Source: Chamaelirium japonicum
Taxonomy: Eukaryota; Streptophyta; Magnoliopsida; Liliales; Melanthiaceae
Direction of reading: 5' to 3'
DNA: 64,000 nt
Assembly: GCA_947650365.1 (NCBI GenBank)
Contig: OX393556.1
Span: forward strand, 80,108,579-80,172,578
Shown here: positions 1-11,646 of the stretch, piece by piece
Layout: every line of letters begins with the position of its first letter
Numbering within the stretch: the stretch's first letter is position 1
Notes under the pieces: model-generated
Database searches by the model: none
Told to the model about the DNA's origin: nothing
Seen by the model: only the letters and a program-made list of their open reading frames with translations
Position numbers and translations under genes: made by a program

Positions 1-436
1 CTAATTCATTCGCACGATCCATTCGAATTCATTAATATGATCCAATCTAATTCATTCATACGATCCATTCTAATTCATTCATACAATCCATTCTAATTCT
101 TTCACACGATCCATTCTAATTCATTCATACGATCCATTCTAATTCATTCGTACGATTCATGCTAATTCAATCCATTCTAATTCATTCGTACGATCCATTC
201 TTACTCATTCATACAATCTATTCTAATTCATTCGCACGAATTTATCCATTCTAATTCATTCGTACGATCCATTCTAATTCATTCGCACAATCTATTCTAA
301 TTCATTCGCATGAATGAATCCATTCTAATTCATTCGTACAATCCTTTGTATTTTATTCGTACGATCTATTCTTACTCATTCGTATGATCCATTCTACTTC
401 ATTCGCACGAATGTATCCATTCTAATTCATTCGTAT
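1..436 (-). repeat. 23-bp satellite, minus-oriented block
   Basis: Tandem 23-bp monomers read here as CCATTCTAATTCATTC plus GTACGAT. Several 28-bp forms (ending CGAATGTATCC) are interspersed, and some monomers are cut short, for example near 167-175. The block continues to the left beyond the window. Confidence 0.96.
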
Positions 437-830
437 GGATACATTCGTGCGAATGAATTAGAATAGATCGTATGAATGAGTTAGAATAGATTGTGCGAAT
501 GAATTAGAATGGATCGTACGAATGAATTAGAATGGATACATTCGTGCGAACGAATTAGAATGGGTCGTACGAATGAATTAGAATGGATCGTACAAATGAA
601 ATAGAATGGATTGTACGAATGAATTAGAATGGATAGTACGAATGAATTAGAATGGATCGTGTGAAAGAATTAGAATGGATTGTATGAATGAATTAGAATG
701 GATCGTATGATTGAATTAGAATGGATACATTCGTGCGAATGAATTAGAATGGATCGTGCGAATGAAATAGAATGGATCATACGAATGAATTAGAATGGAT
801 CATACGAATGAATTAGAATAGATTGTGCGA
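437..830 (+). repeat. 23-bp satellite, plus-oriented block
   Basis: The array flips at about 437, where a minus core runs straight into GGATACATTCGTGCGAATG. Monomers then read GAATGAATTAGAATGG plus ATCGTAC. This block starts the segment that is found again near 48670-49800. Confidence 0.96.
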
Positions 831-888
831 CGAATGTATCCATTCTAATTCATTCGTACGATCCATTCTAATTCATTCATACGATCAT
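831..888 (-). repeat. Two-monomer inverted islet in the satellite
   Basis: A short minus-oriented islet (one 28-bp form and two 23-bp forms) is set between plus blocks. It ends in GATC-ATA-GATC, a short-loop fold-back. The same islet with the same ends is at 49090-49147, so it was copied as part of a longer segment and is not an independent event. Confidence 0.93.
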
Positions 889-1709
889 AGATCGTACGAA
901 GGAATTAGAATGGATCATACGAATGAATTAGAATGAATGGATCGTACGAATGAATTAGAATGGATCGTACGAATGAATTAGAATGGATACATTTGTGCGA
1001 ATGAATTAGAATGGATCGTACGAATGAATAAGAATGGATCGTACGAATGAAATAGAATGGATTGTACGAAGGAATTAGAATGAATCATACGAATAAAATA
1101 GAATGGATCGTACGAAGGAATTAGAATGGATCGTACGAATGAATTAGAATGGATCGTACGAATGAATTAGAATGGATCGTACGAATGAAATAGAATGGAT
1201 TGTACGAATGAATTAGAATGGATCATACGAATGAATTAGCATGGATCGTGCTAATGAATTAGAATGGAACATACGAATGAATTAGAATGGATCGTAGAAT
1301 GGATCGTATGAATGAATTAGATTGGATCGTATGAATGAATTAGAATGGATCGTACGAATGAAGTAGAATAGATCGTACGAAGGAATTAGAATGGATCGTA
1401 CGAAGGAATTAGAATGGATACATTCGTGCGAATGAATTAGAATGGATCGTACGAATGAATTAGAATGGATCGTACGAATGAATTAGAATGGATCGTACGA
1501 ATGAAATAGAATGGATTGTACGAATGAATTAGAATGGATCGTACGAATGAATTAGAATGGATACATTCGTCCAAAAGAATTAGAATGGATCGTACGAATG
1601 AATTAGAATGGATCGTACGAATGAATTAGAATGGATCGGATCGTGCGAATGAATTAGAATGGATCGTATGAATGAATTAGAATGGATTGTACGAATGAAT
1701 TAGAATAGT
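889..1709 (+). repeat. 23-bp satellite, plus-oriented block
   Basis: Homogeneous plus-oriented monomers with core variants GAAGGAATTAG and GAATGAAATAG, plus one 28-bp form at about 1416. Much of the block is paralleled at 49148-49800. Confidence 0.96.
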
Positions 1710-2660
1710 TTCGTACGATCCATTCTAATTCATTCCCATGAATGTATACATTGATCGTACGAATGAATTAGAATGCATTCTATTTCATTCATACGATCTA
1801 TTCTAATTCATTCATACAATCCATTCTAATTCATTCCAATTTATTCATAATTCGTACAATCTATTCTAATTCATACAATCTATTCTAATTTATTCATACG
1901 ATCCATTCTAATTCATTCGCACGAATGTATCCATTGTAATTCATTCATACGATCCATTCTAATTTATTCGCACGAATGTATCCATTCTAATTCATTCATA
2001 CGATCCATTCTAATTCATTCGTACGATCCATTCTAATTCACTCATACGATCCATTCTAATTCATTCGCACGAATGTATCCATTCTAATTCCTTCGTACGA
2101 TCTATTCTAATTCATTCGTACGATCTATTCTAATTCATTCATACGATCCAATCTAATTCATTCGTACGATCCATTCTAATTGTACGATCCATTCTTACTC
2201 ATTCGTACGATCCATTCTAATTCATTTGCATGAATGTATCCATTCTACTTCATTCGTACGATCCATTCTAATTCATTCACACGATCCATTCTAATTCATT
2301 CATACGATCCAATCTAATTCATTCATACGATCCATTCTAATTCATTCGTACAATCCATTCTAATTCATTCGCACGATCCATTCGAATTCACTCATACGAT
2401 CCATTCTAATTCATTCGTATGATCCATTCCGAATGAATTAGAATGGATCGTGCTAATGAATTCGAATTGATTGTACGAATGAATTAGAATAGATAGTGCG
2501 AATAAATTAGAATGGATCGTACGAATGAATTAGAATGGATCATACGAATGAATTAGAATGGATATATTCGTGCAAATGAATTAGAATGGATCGTATGAAT
2601 GAATTAGAATGGATCGTACGAATGAATTAGATTGGATACATTCGTGCGAATGAATTAGAA
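1710..2660. repeat. Satellite mosaic with rapid orientation switches
   Basis: The order by eye is minus 1710-1752, plus 1753-1775, minus 1776-2430 and plus 2431-2660. The plus islet at 1753-1775 is a single monomer. Its right edge is a palindromic junction centred on ATGCAT. Confidence 0.94.
1761..1790. repeat. Palindromic orientation junction (ATGCAT)
   Basis: The two core copies meet head-on at AATGCATT. The 30-bp stretch is a palindrome with one mismatched pair. The same breakpoint in the monomer is used at 41764-41793. Confidence 0.9.
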
Positions 2661-3873
2661 CATACGATCCATTCTAATTCATTCATACGATCCATTCTAA
2701 TTCATTCGCACGATCCATTCTAATTCATTCATACGATCCAATCTAATTCATTCATACGATCCATTCTAATTCATTCGCACGAATGTATCCATTCTAATTC
2801 ATTCGCATGATCCATTCTAATTCATTCATAAAATCCATTCTAATTCTTTTGCACGAATCTATCCATTCTAATTCATTCGTACGATCCATTCTAATTCATT
2901 CGTATGATCCATTCTCATTCATTCGTATGATCCATTCTAATTCATTCGCACAATCTATTCTAATTCATTCGTACGATCAATTCTAATTCATTAGCACGAT
3001 CCATTCTAATTCATTCCTACGGTCCATTCTAATTCATTCACACGATCCATTCTAATTCATTCATACAATCCATTCTAATTCTTTTGCATGAATGTATCCA
3101 TTCTAATTCATTCGTACGATCCATTCTCATTCATTCGTACGATCAATTCTAATTCATTCGTACAACATTCTAATTCATTCAAACTATCCATTCTAATTCA
3201 TTCGTACGATCCATTCTAATTCATTCGTACGATCCATTCTAATTCATTCGTACGATCCATTCTAATTCATTCATACGATCCATTCTAATTCATTCACATA
3301 ATCTATTCTAATTCATTCGTACGATCCATTTTAATTCATTCGCACGATTCATTCTAATTCATTCGCACGAATGTATCCACTCTAATTCATTCGTACGATC
3401 CATTCTAATTCCTTCCTACGATCCATTCTAATTCCTTTGTACGATCCATTCTAATTCATTCGTACGATCCATTCTAATTCATTCAAGATCCATTCTAATT
3501 CCTTCGTACGATCCATTCTAATTCATTCGTACGATCCATTCTAATTCATTCGCACGATCCATTCTAATTCATTCATACGATCCAATCTAATTCATTCGTA
3601 CGATCCATTCTAATTCATTCGTACGATCCATTCTAATTCCTTCGTATGATCCATTCTAATTCAATCGTACGATCCATTCTAATTCAATCGTATGAACCAT
3701 TCTAATACATTTGCACGAATATATCCATTCTAATTCATTCGTACGATCCATTCTAATTCATTCATACGATCCATTCTAATTCATTCGTATGATCCATTCT
3801 ATTTCATTCGTACGATCCATTCTAATTTCTTTGTTCTAATTCATTCATACGATCCATTCTAATTCATTCGTAC
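2661..3873 (-). repeat. 23-bp satellite, minus-oriented block
   Basis: About 1.2 kb of minus-oriented monomers, mostly 23 bp, with 28-bp forms near 2780, 2850, 3090, 3370 and 3715. I see nothing else in it. Confidence 0.96.
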
Positions 3874-5195
3874 AAAGGAATTAGAATGGATCATACGAAA
3901 AAAATATAATGGGTCGTACAAAGGAATTAGAATGGATCTAATTCTTTTTTGCGACCTATTATATTTCATTCGTATGATCCATTCTAATTCCATTGTACGA
4001 TCCATTCTAATTCATTCCCATGAATGTATCCATTCTAACTCATACGTATGATCCATTCTAATTCATTCGCACAATCTATTCTAATTCATTCATACGATCC
4101 ATTCTAATTCATTCGCACGAATGTATCCATACGAATGAAATATAATGGGTCGTACAAAGGAATTAGAATGGATCGTCCAAGGAATTAGATTGGATTGTAT
4201 GAATGAATTACAATGAATTCGTACGATCCATTCAAATTCATTCATACGATACATTCTAATTCATTCGTACGATCCATCCTAATTCATTCATACAATCCAT
4301 TATAATTCTTTCACAAGATCCATTCTAATTCATTCGATCGATCCATTCTAATTCATTCGTACAATCCATTCTATTTCATTCGTACGATCCATTCTTACTC
4401 ATTCGTATGATCCATTCTAATTAATTTGCACGAATGTATACATTCTAATTCATTCGCATGATCCATTCTAATTCATTCGTACGATCCATTCTAATTCATT
4501 CGCACAGATCGTATGAATGAATTAGAATGGATCGTGCGACGTACGATCCATTCTAATTCCTTTGTACGACCCATTATATTTCATTCGTATCGTACGATCC
4601 ATTCTAATTCATTCGCACGATCCATTCTAATTCATTCATATGATCCATTCTAATTCATTCATACAATCCATTCTAATTCTTTCGTACGATCCATTCTAAT
4701 TCATTCGTACAATCCAATCTAATTCATTCGTACGATCCATTCTAATTCATTCGTACGATCCATTCCAATTCCTTCGTACGAATGTATAGATTGTACGAAT
4801 GAATTAGAATGAATCGTACGAATGAAATAGAATGGATTGTACGAAGGAATTAGAATGGATCATACGAATGAAATAGAATGGATCGTAATCTAATTCATTC
4901 ATACGATCCATTCTAATTCATTCGCACAATCTATTCTAATTCATTCGTACGATCCATTCTAATTCATTCGTACGATCCATTCTAATTCATTCGCACGAAT
5001 GTATCCATTCTAATTCATTCGTACGATCCATTCTAATTCATTCGCACAATCTATTCTAATTCATTCGTACGATCAATTCTAATTCATTAGCACGTTCTAT
5101 TCTAATTCATTCGTGCGATCAATTCTAATTCATTCTTATGATCCATTCTTACTCATTCGTATGATCCATTCTAATTCATTCGCACGAATGTATCC
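3874..5195. repeat. Satellite mosaic with rapid orientation switches
   Basis: The order by eye is plus 3874-3938, minus to 4129, plus to 4217, minus to 4506, plus to 4538, minus to 4788, plus to 4887 and minus to 5195. Several islets are only one to four monomers long. The stretch from 4885 to about 5100 matches one at 60055-60270. Confidence 0.94.
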
Positions 5196-7811
5196 TACGA
5201 ATGAATTAGAATGGATATATTCCTGCAAATGAATTAGAATGGATCATATGTATGAATTAGAATGGATACATTCATGGGAATGAATAAGAATGGATCGTAC
5301 GAATGAATTTGAATGGATCGTACGAATGAATTAGAATGGATCGTACGAATGAATTAGATTGGATCGTACGAATAAATTAGAATGGATCGTATGAATGAAA
5401 TGGAATGGATCATACGAATGAATTAGAATGGATCGTGCGAATGAATTAGAATGGATCGTGTGAATGAATTAGAATGGATCGAACGAATGAATTAGAATGG
5501 ATCGTATGAATGAATTAGAATAGATTGTGCGAATGAATTAGAATGTATCATACGAATGAATTAGAATGGATCGTATGAATGAATTACAATAGATTGTATG
5601 AATGAATTAGAATGGATCATACGAATGAGTAAGAATGGATCGTACGAATGAAATAGAATGGATTGTACGAATGAATTAGAATGGATCGTATGAATGAATT
5701 AGAATGGATCGTACAAAGGATGGATACATTCGTGCGAATGAATTAGAATGGATCGTACGAATGAATTAGAATGGATCGTATGAATGAATTCGAATGGATC
5801 GTGCGAATGAATTAGAATGGATCGTACGAATGAATTAGAATGGATCGTATGAATGAATTAGAATAGATCGTGCGAATGAATTAGAATGGATCGCACGAAT
5901 GAATTAGAATGGATCGTAGGAATGAATTAGAATGGATCGTGCGAATGAATTAGAATGGATCGTGCGAATGAATTAGAATGGATCGTACGAATGAATTAGA
6001 ATGGATCGTATGAATGAATTAGAATGGATCGTACGAAGGAATTAGAATGGATCATATGAATGAATTAGAATGGATCGTATGAATGAATTAGATTGGATCG
6101 TATGAATGAATTAGAATGGATCGTGCGAATGAATTAGAATGGATCGTGCGAATGAATTAGAATGGATTGTATGAAGGAATTAGAATGGATCGTACGAAGG
6201 AAATAGAATGGATCGTACGAATGAATTAGAATGGATATATTTGTGCAAATGAATAAGAATGGATCGTACGAATAAATTAGAATGGATCGTATGAATGAAT
6301 TAGGATGGATCATGCAAATGAATAAGAATGGATCGTGCGAATGAATTAGAATGGATCGTACGAATGAATTAGAATGGATCGTATGAATGAATAAGAATGG
6401 ATCGTACGAAGGAATTAGAATGGATCATACGAATGAATTAGAATGGATCGTATGAATGAATTAGATTGGATCGTATGAATGAATTAGAATGCATCGTGCG
6501 AATGAATTAGAATGGATCGTGCGAATGAATTAGAATGGATTGTACGAAGGAATTAGAATGGATCGCACGAAGGAATTAGAATGGATCGTACGAATGAATT
6601 AGAATGGATATATTCATGCAAATGAATTAGAATGGATCGTACGAATGAATTAGAATGGATCGTATGAATGAATTAGAATGGATCGTGCGAATGAATCAGA
6701 ATGGATCGTACAAATGAATTAGAATGGATCGTATGAATGAATTAGAATGGATCGTACGAAGGAATTAGAATAGATCATATGAATGAATTAGAATGGATCG
6801 TATGAATGAATTAGATTGGATCATATGAATGAATTAGAATGGATCGTGCGAATGAATTAGAATGGATCGTGCGAATGAATTAGAATGGATCATACGAAGG
6901 AATTAGAATGGATCGTACGAATGAATTAGAATGGATATATTCGTGTAAATGAATTAGAATGGATCGTACGAATGAATTAGATTGGATCGTATGAATGAAT
7001 TAGAATGGATCATGCGAATGAATTAGAATGGATCGTGCGAATTAATTAGAATGGATCGCACGAATGAATTAGAATGGATCATACGAAGGAATTAGAATGG
7101 ATCATACGAATGAATTAGAATGGATCGTATGAATGAATTAGATTGGATCGTATGAATGAATTAGAATGGATCGTGCGAATGAATTAGAATGGATCTTGCG
7201 AACGAATTAGAATGGATTGTACGAAGGAATTAGAATGGATCGTACGAATGAATTAGAATGGATATATTCGTGCAAATGAATTAGAATGGATCGTACGAAT
7301 GAATTAGAATGGATTGTATGAATGAATTAGAATGGATCGTGCGAATGAATTAGAATGGATCGTGCGAATGAATTAGAATGGATCGTACGAATGAATTAGA
7401 ATAGATCGTATGAATGAATTAGAATGGATCGTACGAAGGAATTAGAATGGATCATACGAATGAATTAGAATGGATCGTATGAATGAATTAGAATGGATAC
7501 ATTCGTACGAATGAATTTGAATAGATTGTGCGAATGAATTAGAATGGATCGTACGAATGAATTAGAATAGATCGTGCTAATGAATTAGAATGGATCATAC
7601 TTATGAATTAGAATGGATCGTACGTGCGAATGAATTAGAATGGATTATACAAATGAAATAGAATGGATCATACGAATGAAATAGAATGGATCGTACGAAG
7701 AAATTAGAATGGATCGTATGAATGAATTAGATTGGATCGTATTAATGAATTAGAATGGGTCGTATGAATGAATTAGAATGGATCGTGCTAATGAGTAAGA
7801 ATGGATCGTAT
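5196..7811 (+). repeat. Long homogeneous plus-oriented satellite block
   Basis: About 2.6 kb with no orientation change, unusually long for the left arm. It holds a local higher-order repeat, annotated separately. It ends at about 7811, where ATCGTATC runs into ACGATCCATTC. Confidence 0.97.
5850..7490 (+). repeat. Higher-order repeat of 327/350/373 bp
   Basis: Two rare monomer variants recur in register. The GATTGG variant is at 6091, 6464, 6814 and 7141, spaced 373, 350 and 327 bp. A 28-bp form reading GGATATATTCGTGCAAAT or close to it is at 6233, 6606, 6933 and 7260, spaced 373, 327 and 327 bp. These distances equal 28 + 15x23, 28 + 14x23 and 28 + 13x23. The composite of 14-16 monomers was therefore amplified as one unit, with copies differing by whole monomers. 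Outer limits are approximate. Confidence 0.9.
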
Positions 7812-9230
7812 CACGATCCATTCTAATTCATTCATACGATCCAATCCAATTCATTCATACGATACATTCTTACTCATTCGTATGATCCATTCTAATTCAT
7901 TCGTACGATCCATTCTAATTCATTCGTACGATCCATTCTAATTCATTCGTACAATCCATTCTATTTCATTCGTATGATCCATTCTAATTCATTCGTACAA
8001 TCCATTCTAATTCATTCGTACGATCCATTCTACGATCCATTCTAATTCATTCGTACGTTCCATTCTAATTCATTAGCACGATCCATGCTAATGAATTAGA
8101 ATGGATCGTACGAATGAATTAGAATGGATCGTACGAAGGAATTAGAATGGATCGTACAAAGGAATTAGAATGGATCGTACGAAGGAATTAGAATGGATCG
8201 TATGAATGAATTAGAATGGATCGTACGAATGAATTAGAATGGATACATTCGTTGCACAATCTATTCTAATTCATTCGTACAATCCATTCTAATTTATTCG
8301 TACGATTCATTCTAATTCATTCGCACAATCCATTCTAATTCATTCGCACGAATGTGTCCATTCTAATTCATTCATACGATCCATTCTATTTCATTCATAT
8401 AATCCATTCTAATTCTTTCACACGATCCATTCTAATTCATTCGTACGATCCATTCTAATTCATTCGTACAATTCATTCTATTTCATTCGTACGATCCATT
8501 CTAATTCATTCGTACGATCCATTCTAATTCATTCGCACGAATGTATCCATTATAATCCATTCGCACGATCCATTCTATTTCATTCGTACGATCCATTGTA
8601 ATTCATTCGCACAATCTATTCTAATTCATTCATACGATCCATTCTAATTCATTCGCACGAATGTATCCATACGAATGAATTAGAATGGATACATTCGTGC
8701 GAATGAATTAGAATGGATCATACGAATGAGTAAGAATGGATCGTACGAATGAAATAGAATGGATAGTACGAATGAATTAAATTGGATCGTATGAATGAAT
8801 TAGAATGGATCGTGCGTCGTACGAATGAATTAGAATGGATCGTATGAATGAATTAGAATGGATCGTGCTAATGAATTAGAATAGATTGTGCGAATGAATT
8901 AGAATGGATCGTACGAATGAATTAGATTGGATCATATGAATGAATTAGAATGGATCGTGCGAATGAATTAGAATGGATCGTACGAATGAATTAGAATGGA
9001 TCGTACGAATGAATTAGAATGGATATTACGAAGGAATTAGAATGGATCGTACGAAGGAATTGGAATGGATCGTACGAAGGCATTAGAATGGATCGTATGA
9101 ATGAATTAGAATGGATCGTACGAATGAATTAGAATGGGTACATTCGTCGCACAATCTATTCTAATTCATTCGTATGATCCATTCTATTTCATTCGCACGA
9201 TCCATTCTAATTCATTCGTACGAATGTATC
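7812..9230. repeat. Satellite mosaic up to the retroelement
   Basis: The order by eye is minus 7812-8088, plus to 8252, minus to 8670, plus to 9148 and minus to 9230. The last piece ends in CGAATGTATC, the 28-bp form into which the retroelement inserted. The stretch 8690-9190 resembles 25450-25900. Confidence 0.94.
9226..9230. repeat. Target site duplication, left copy
   Basis: GTATC lies directly before the TGTTTGGGGG end of the element and is repeated directly after its other end. A 5-bp duplication is usual for Ty3/gypsy integrases. Confidence 0.95.
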
Positions 9231-10411
9231 TGTTTGGGGGATTTTTCCTGGTCCTTGCGAGCCACCTGTAAGACCAAGAAAAGAGAAACGTGAGAACGGC
9301 TGGCTCCCTTAGGAGCGCAGACCCTCCGACGCTCAAGTCAGTTATGGTAGCACAACGGAGAGCTGTTGTATACCAAAGTGGTAGTGAAAGGGATTTCGAA
9401 CCTGTACTTTGGAGCCTGGGGGTGTGCATTTATAGACATTGGCGACCTATCGGGGTGTGACGTGTGGCAGCTCTTTCCGGCACCTTCTAGACCCCCACGT
9501 GCTGGCTCGCGTGGGTCTGACAGTCCTTGGTACTTGTGCTCCTGACATTCTTTGTCGTCTAGCTCGCCTGACGAAGTAGTGGGGGACAACTGCTGCTGTT
9601 CTGTTGCCGCCAGGGGAATCTTCTAGAATGTTCAAGTCTGGGAGTTCTCAAACCGACTCTGACGGGCTTCCGTGGACTGCAATCGTCCACGTAGCTTCAG
9701 TGGGTTCTCGACACCTGGCAACCCTTGGAGCGGGCTCCTTGCTTGCTGTGGGGCGAGCTCCTTGCGAGCTGCGGGGCGAGCTCCTTGCGAGCTGCGGGGC
9801 GAGCTCCTTGCGAACTGTTAGGCGAGCTCCTTGAGAGCTGTGGGGCGAGCTCCTTGCGAGTTGTGGGGCGAGCTCCTTGCGAGCTGTGGGGCGAACTCCT
9901 TGCGAGCTGTTTAGGCGAGCTCCTTGCGAGCTGTGGGCGAGCTCCTTGCGAGCTGTGGGGCGAGCTCCTTGCGAGCTGTGGGCGAGCTGCACTCAGATAC
10001 AAGGTGTCCATCCAGCTCCCTGTGGGGGCGAGCTCCTGATGGGCGAGCTCCTATCAATGTGGGGCGAGCTCCTTTTGAGCTGAGGGGGCGAGCTCCTTGC
10101 GAGCTGGAGGGCGAGCTCCTTGCGAGCTGGAAAGGGGGCACACTCGGTCTTCCGAGGGTTTCAACTCCTGGACGGGCTTCTGAGCGAGCTTGGGCGAGCT
10201 CCTGAGCGAGCTTGGGCGAGCTCCTTAGCGAGCTTGGGCGAGCTCCTTAGCGAGCTTTTGGCGAGCATGGGTGAGCTCCTAAGCGAGCTTGGGCGAGCTC
10301 TTTGCCTAGGGCCCCTTCAGCCCAAATTGGATCTTGCTCCCTGTCAAGATGATTTTTAGTGAGCACGGGGGAGAGGGCGAACTCCTGTGCGAGTTTCAGC
10401 GACCCCCAACA
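9231..10411 (-). repeat. 3' LTR of the retroelement
   Basis: A 1181-bp LTR, the same length as its partner at 15698-16878 (constant offset 6467, no length differences). On the minus strand it begins TGTTGGGGG and ends CCCCCAAACA. It contains a GC-rich minisatellite and a minus-strand TATAAATG near 9427-9434. Confidence 0.96.
9731..10305. repeat. GC-rich minisatellite inside the 3' LTR
   Basis: Tandem units close to GGCGAGCTCCTTGCGAGCT, about 23 bp each in the first part and about 22 bp in the later part (unit ending GAGCGAGCTT). A short unique stretch lies near 9989-10025. The units contain the self-complementary GAGCTC. Long open frames on both strands here are repeat-driven and not genes. 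Confidence 0.92.
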
Positions 10412-10423
10412 TTACCCCCTCCT
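10412..10423 (-). other. Polypurine tract
   Basis: On the minus strand AGGAGGGGGTAA lies directly before the 3' LTR, the place and composition expected for the plus-strand primer of reverse transcription. This supports the minus-strand orientation of the element. Confidence 0.8.
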
Positions 10424-10540
10424 GAGGGAGTGATCGAGGAAACTCGACGATTCCTCAGGAGTCTTAGCGAGTTCCTATCCCTCGTAATGTGCCTGATATC
10501 AATGTCTGCTGCAACAGTTTCCTGGCGGGCTAGGGATGGT

Positions 10541-11215
10541 AGCCACGGGCGGTCTGTGTCGAGAGCTTTGACTGTCAGTATTCCAGAAACGCTGGGCGGG
10601 CCGGGAGCATCAGCCACGAGCGATCTCCTTCTGGTGGTCGCTTCATCTTAAATGTGGCGCGAGGCTCAAGGCGGATACAGCGTATCTCATCTTAGTGAGA
10701 CCTCGAGGACCATGCTGTTGCATCAATCATTGGGCGGGCTGCGAGCATCTGCCACGAGCTATCTCTCCTTAGTGAGACCTCGAGAACGATGTTGCTGCAA
10801 CCAGCGCTGGGCGGGCCGGGAGCATCAGCCACGAGCGATCTCCTTCCGGTGCCAGCAGGTCACACGCGGTCAGGGTCTGCGTCGGGCGAGCTGCGGGCAC
10901 CTGCCATGGGCGGTCTGCACCGAGAGTTTTGACTCCCAGTATTGTCACAAACGCTGGGCGGGCCGGGAGCGCCAGCCTCGAGCGATCTCCTTCCGGTGCG
11001 AGCTTGTCACACGAGTCAGGGTCGGCGTCGGCGAGCTGCGGGCACCAGCCGTGGGCGGTCTGCGCCGAGAGTTTTAACTCCCAGTATTTCACAAACGCTG
11101 GGCGGGCCGGAAGCGTCAGCCACGAGCGATCTCCTTCCGATGCGAGCTTGTCACATGCGGACAGGGTCTGCCTTGGGCGAGCTGCGGGCTCCTGCCGCGA
11201 GCGATCTTGTGACTT
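10541..11215. repeat. Tandem repeat of about 145 bp before the 3' LTR
   Basis: The motif GCTGGGCGGGCCGG starts at 10591, 10806, 10953 and 11098, with a diverged copy at 10729. The last three are 147 and 145 bp apart. Each is followed by AGCCACGAGCGATCTCC or a close variant. Amplified tandem repeats in this untranslated region are known from Retand- and Ogre-like elements. The stretch 10424-10540 holds nothing else that I recognise. Confidence 0.85.
10636..10694 (+). repeat. Dispersed direct repeat, copy 1
   Basis: A stretch of roughly 55-60 bp around TTAAATGTGGCGCGAGGC is found again at 11238-11292. The two copies bracket the 145-bp tandem repeat. Confidence 0.8.
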
Positions 11216-11237
11216 GGGTATCGCACCAAATCTCCAA

Positions 11238-11292
11238 CGGTCGCTTCACCTTAAATGTGGCGCGAGGCTCAACGCTGATACGGCGAATCTCA
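11238..11292 (+). repeat. Dispersed direct repeat, copy 2
   Basis: Partner of the copy at 10636, with the same TTAAATGTGGCGCGAGGC core. From 11293 to the TATA box at 11516 I see only unique GC-rich sequence, which could be the upstream promoter of the plus-strand ORF. Confidence 0.8.
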
Positions 11293-11515
11293 TCATGAGA
11301 TCCCGATCGACGCGAGACACGTGTCTCCTTCTCATTCGCTCTCTTCTGTGTCAGTAAAGGACAGTGTCGGCGCCGGCACAGCCTTTTCCACGCGTGGCCC
11401 ACGTGGCGCTTGACGATTGGCAAGAAGCGAGCTGTCGCTTCGTCTGTCGTCACGTCGCCTCGCCGGGTGCGCTCGAGCATTAACTGCGGATCGATTCACC
11501 TGTCTCTCACTCGTC

Positions 11516-11523
11516 TATAAATA
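11516..11523 (+). promoter_or_regulatory. TATA box upstream of the plus-strand extra ORF
   Basis: TATAAATA followed by GGGG lies on the plus strand 124 bp before the ATG at 11647. The sequence between is rich in CTCTC and CTTC, like many plant 5' leaders. It points against the direction of the element's own genome, so it would drive the extra ORF independently of the LTR. The position and match are seen; activity is inferred. Confidence 0.65.
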
Positions 11524-11646
11524 GGGGATGGGGGGCGATTTTTACCGTCGCGTGAAAACAGCTCTCCCTTCTCTCCAGCTCGCTCTCTCTTCCCTGCTTT
11601 CAGCTCGCCTTTGCTGCTTTCAGCTCGCCTTTGCTTTTCTGCTCTG

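Noticed and set aside
1-9230. CRISPR-like array of short repeats
   Set aside because: The units are contiguous with no unique spacers and occur in both orientations, and the retroelement is of plant type.
9648-10205. Several overlapping open frames on both strands encoding SSQGARPTARKELA-type or GELLASCG-type repeats
   Set aside because: They lie in the GC-rich LTR minisatellite and exist in nearly every frame, so they are low-complexity by-products.
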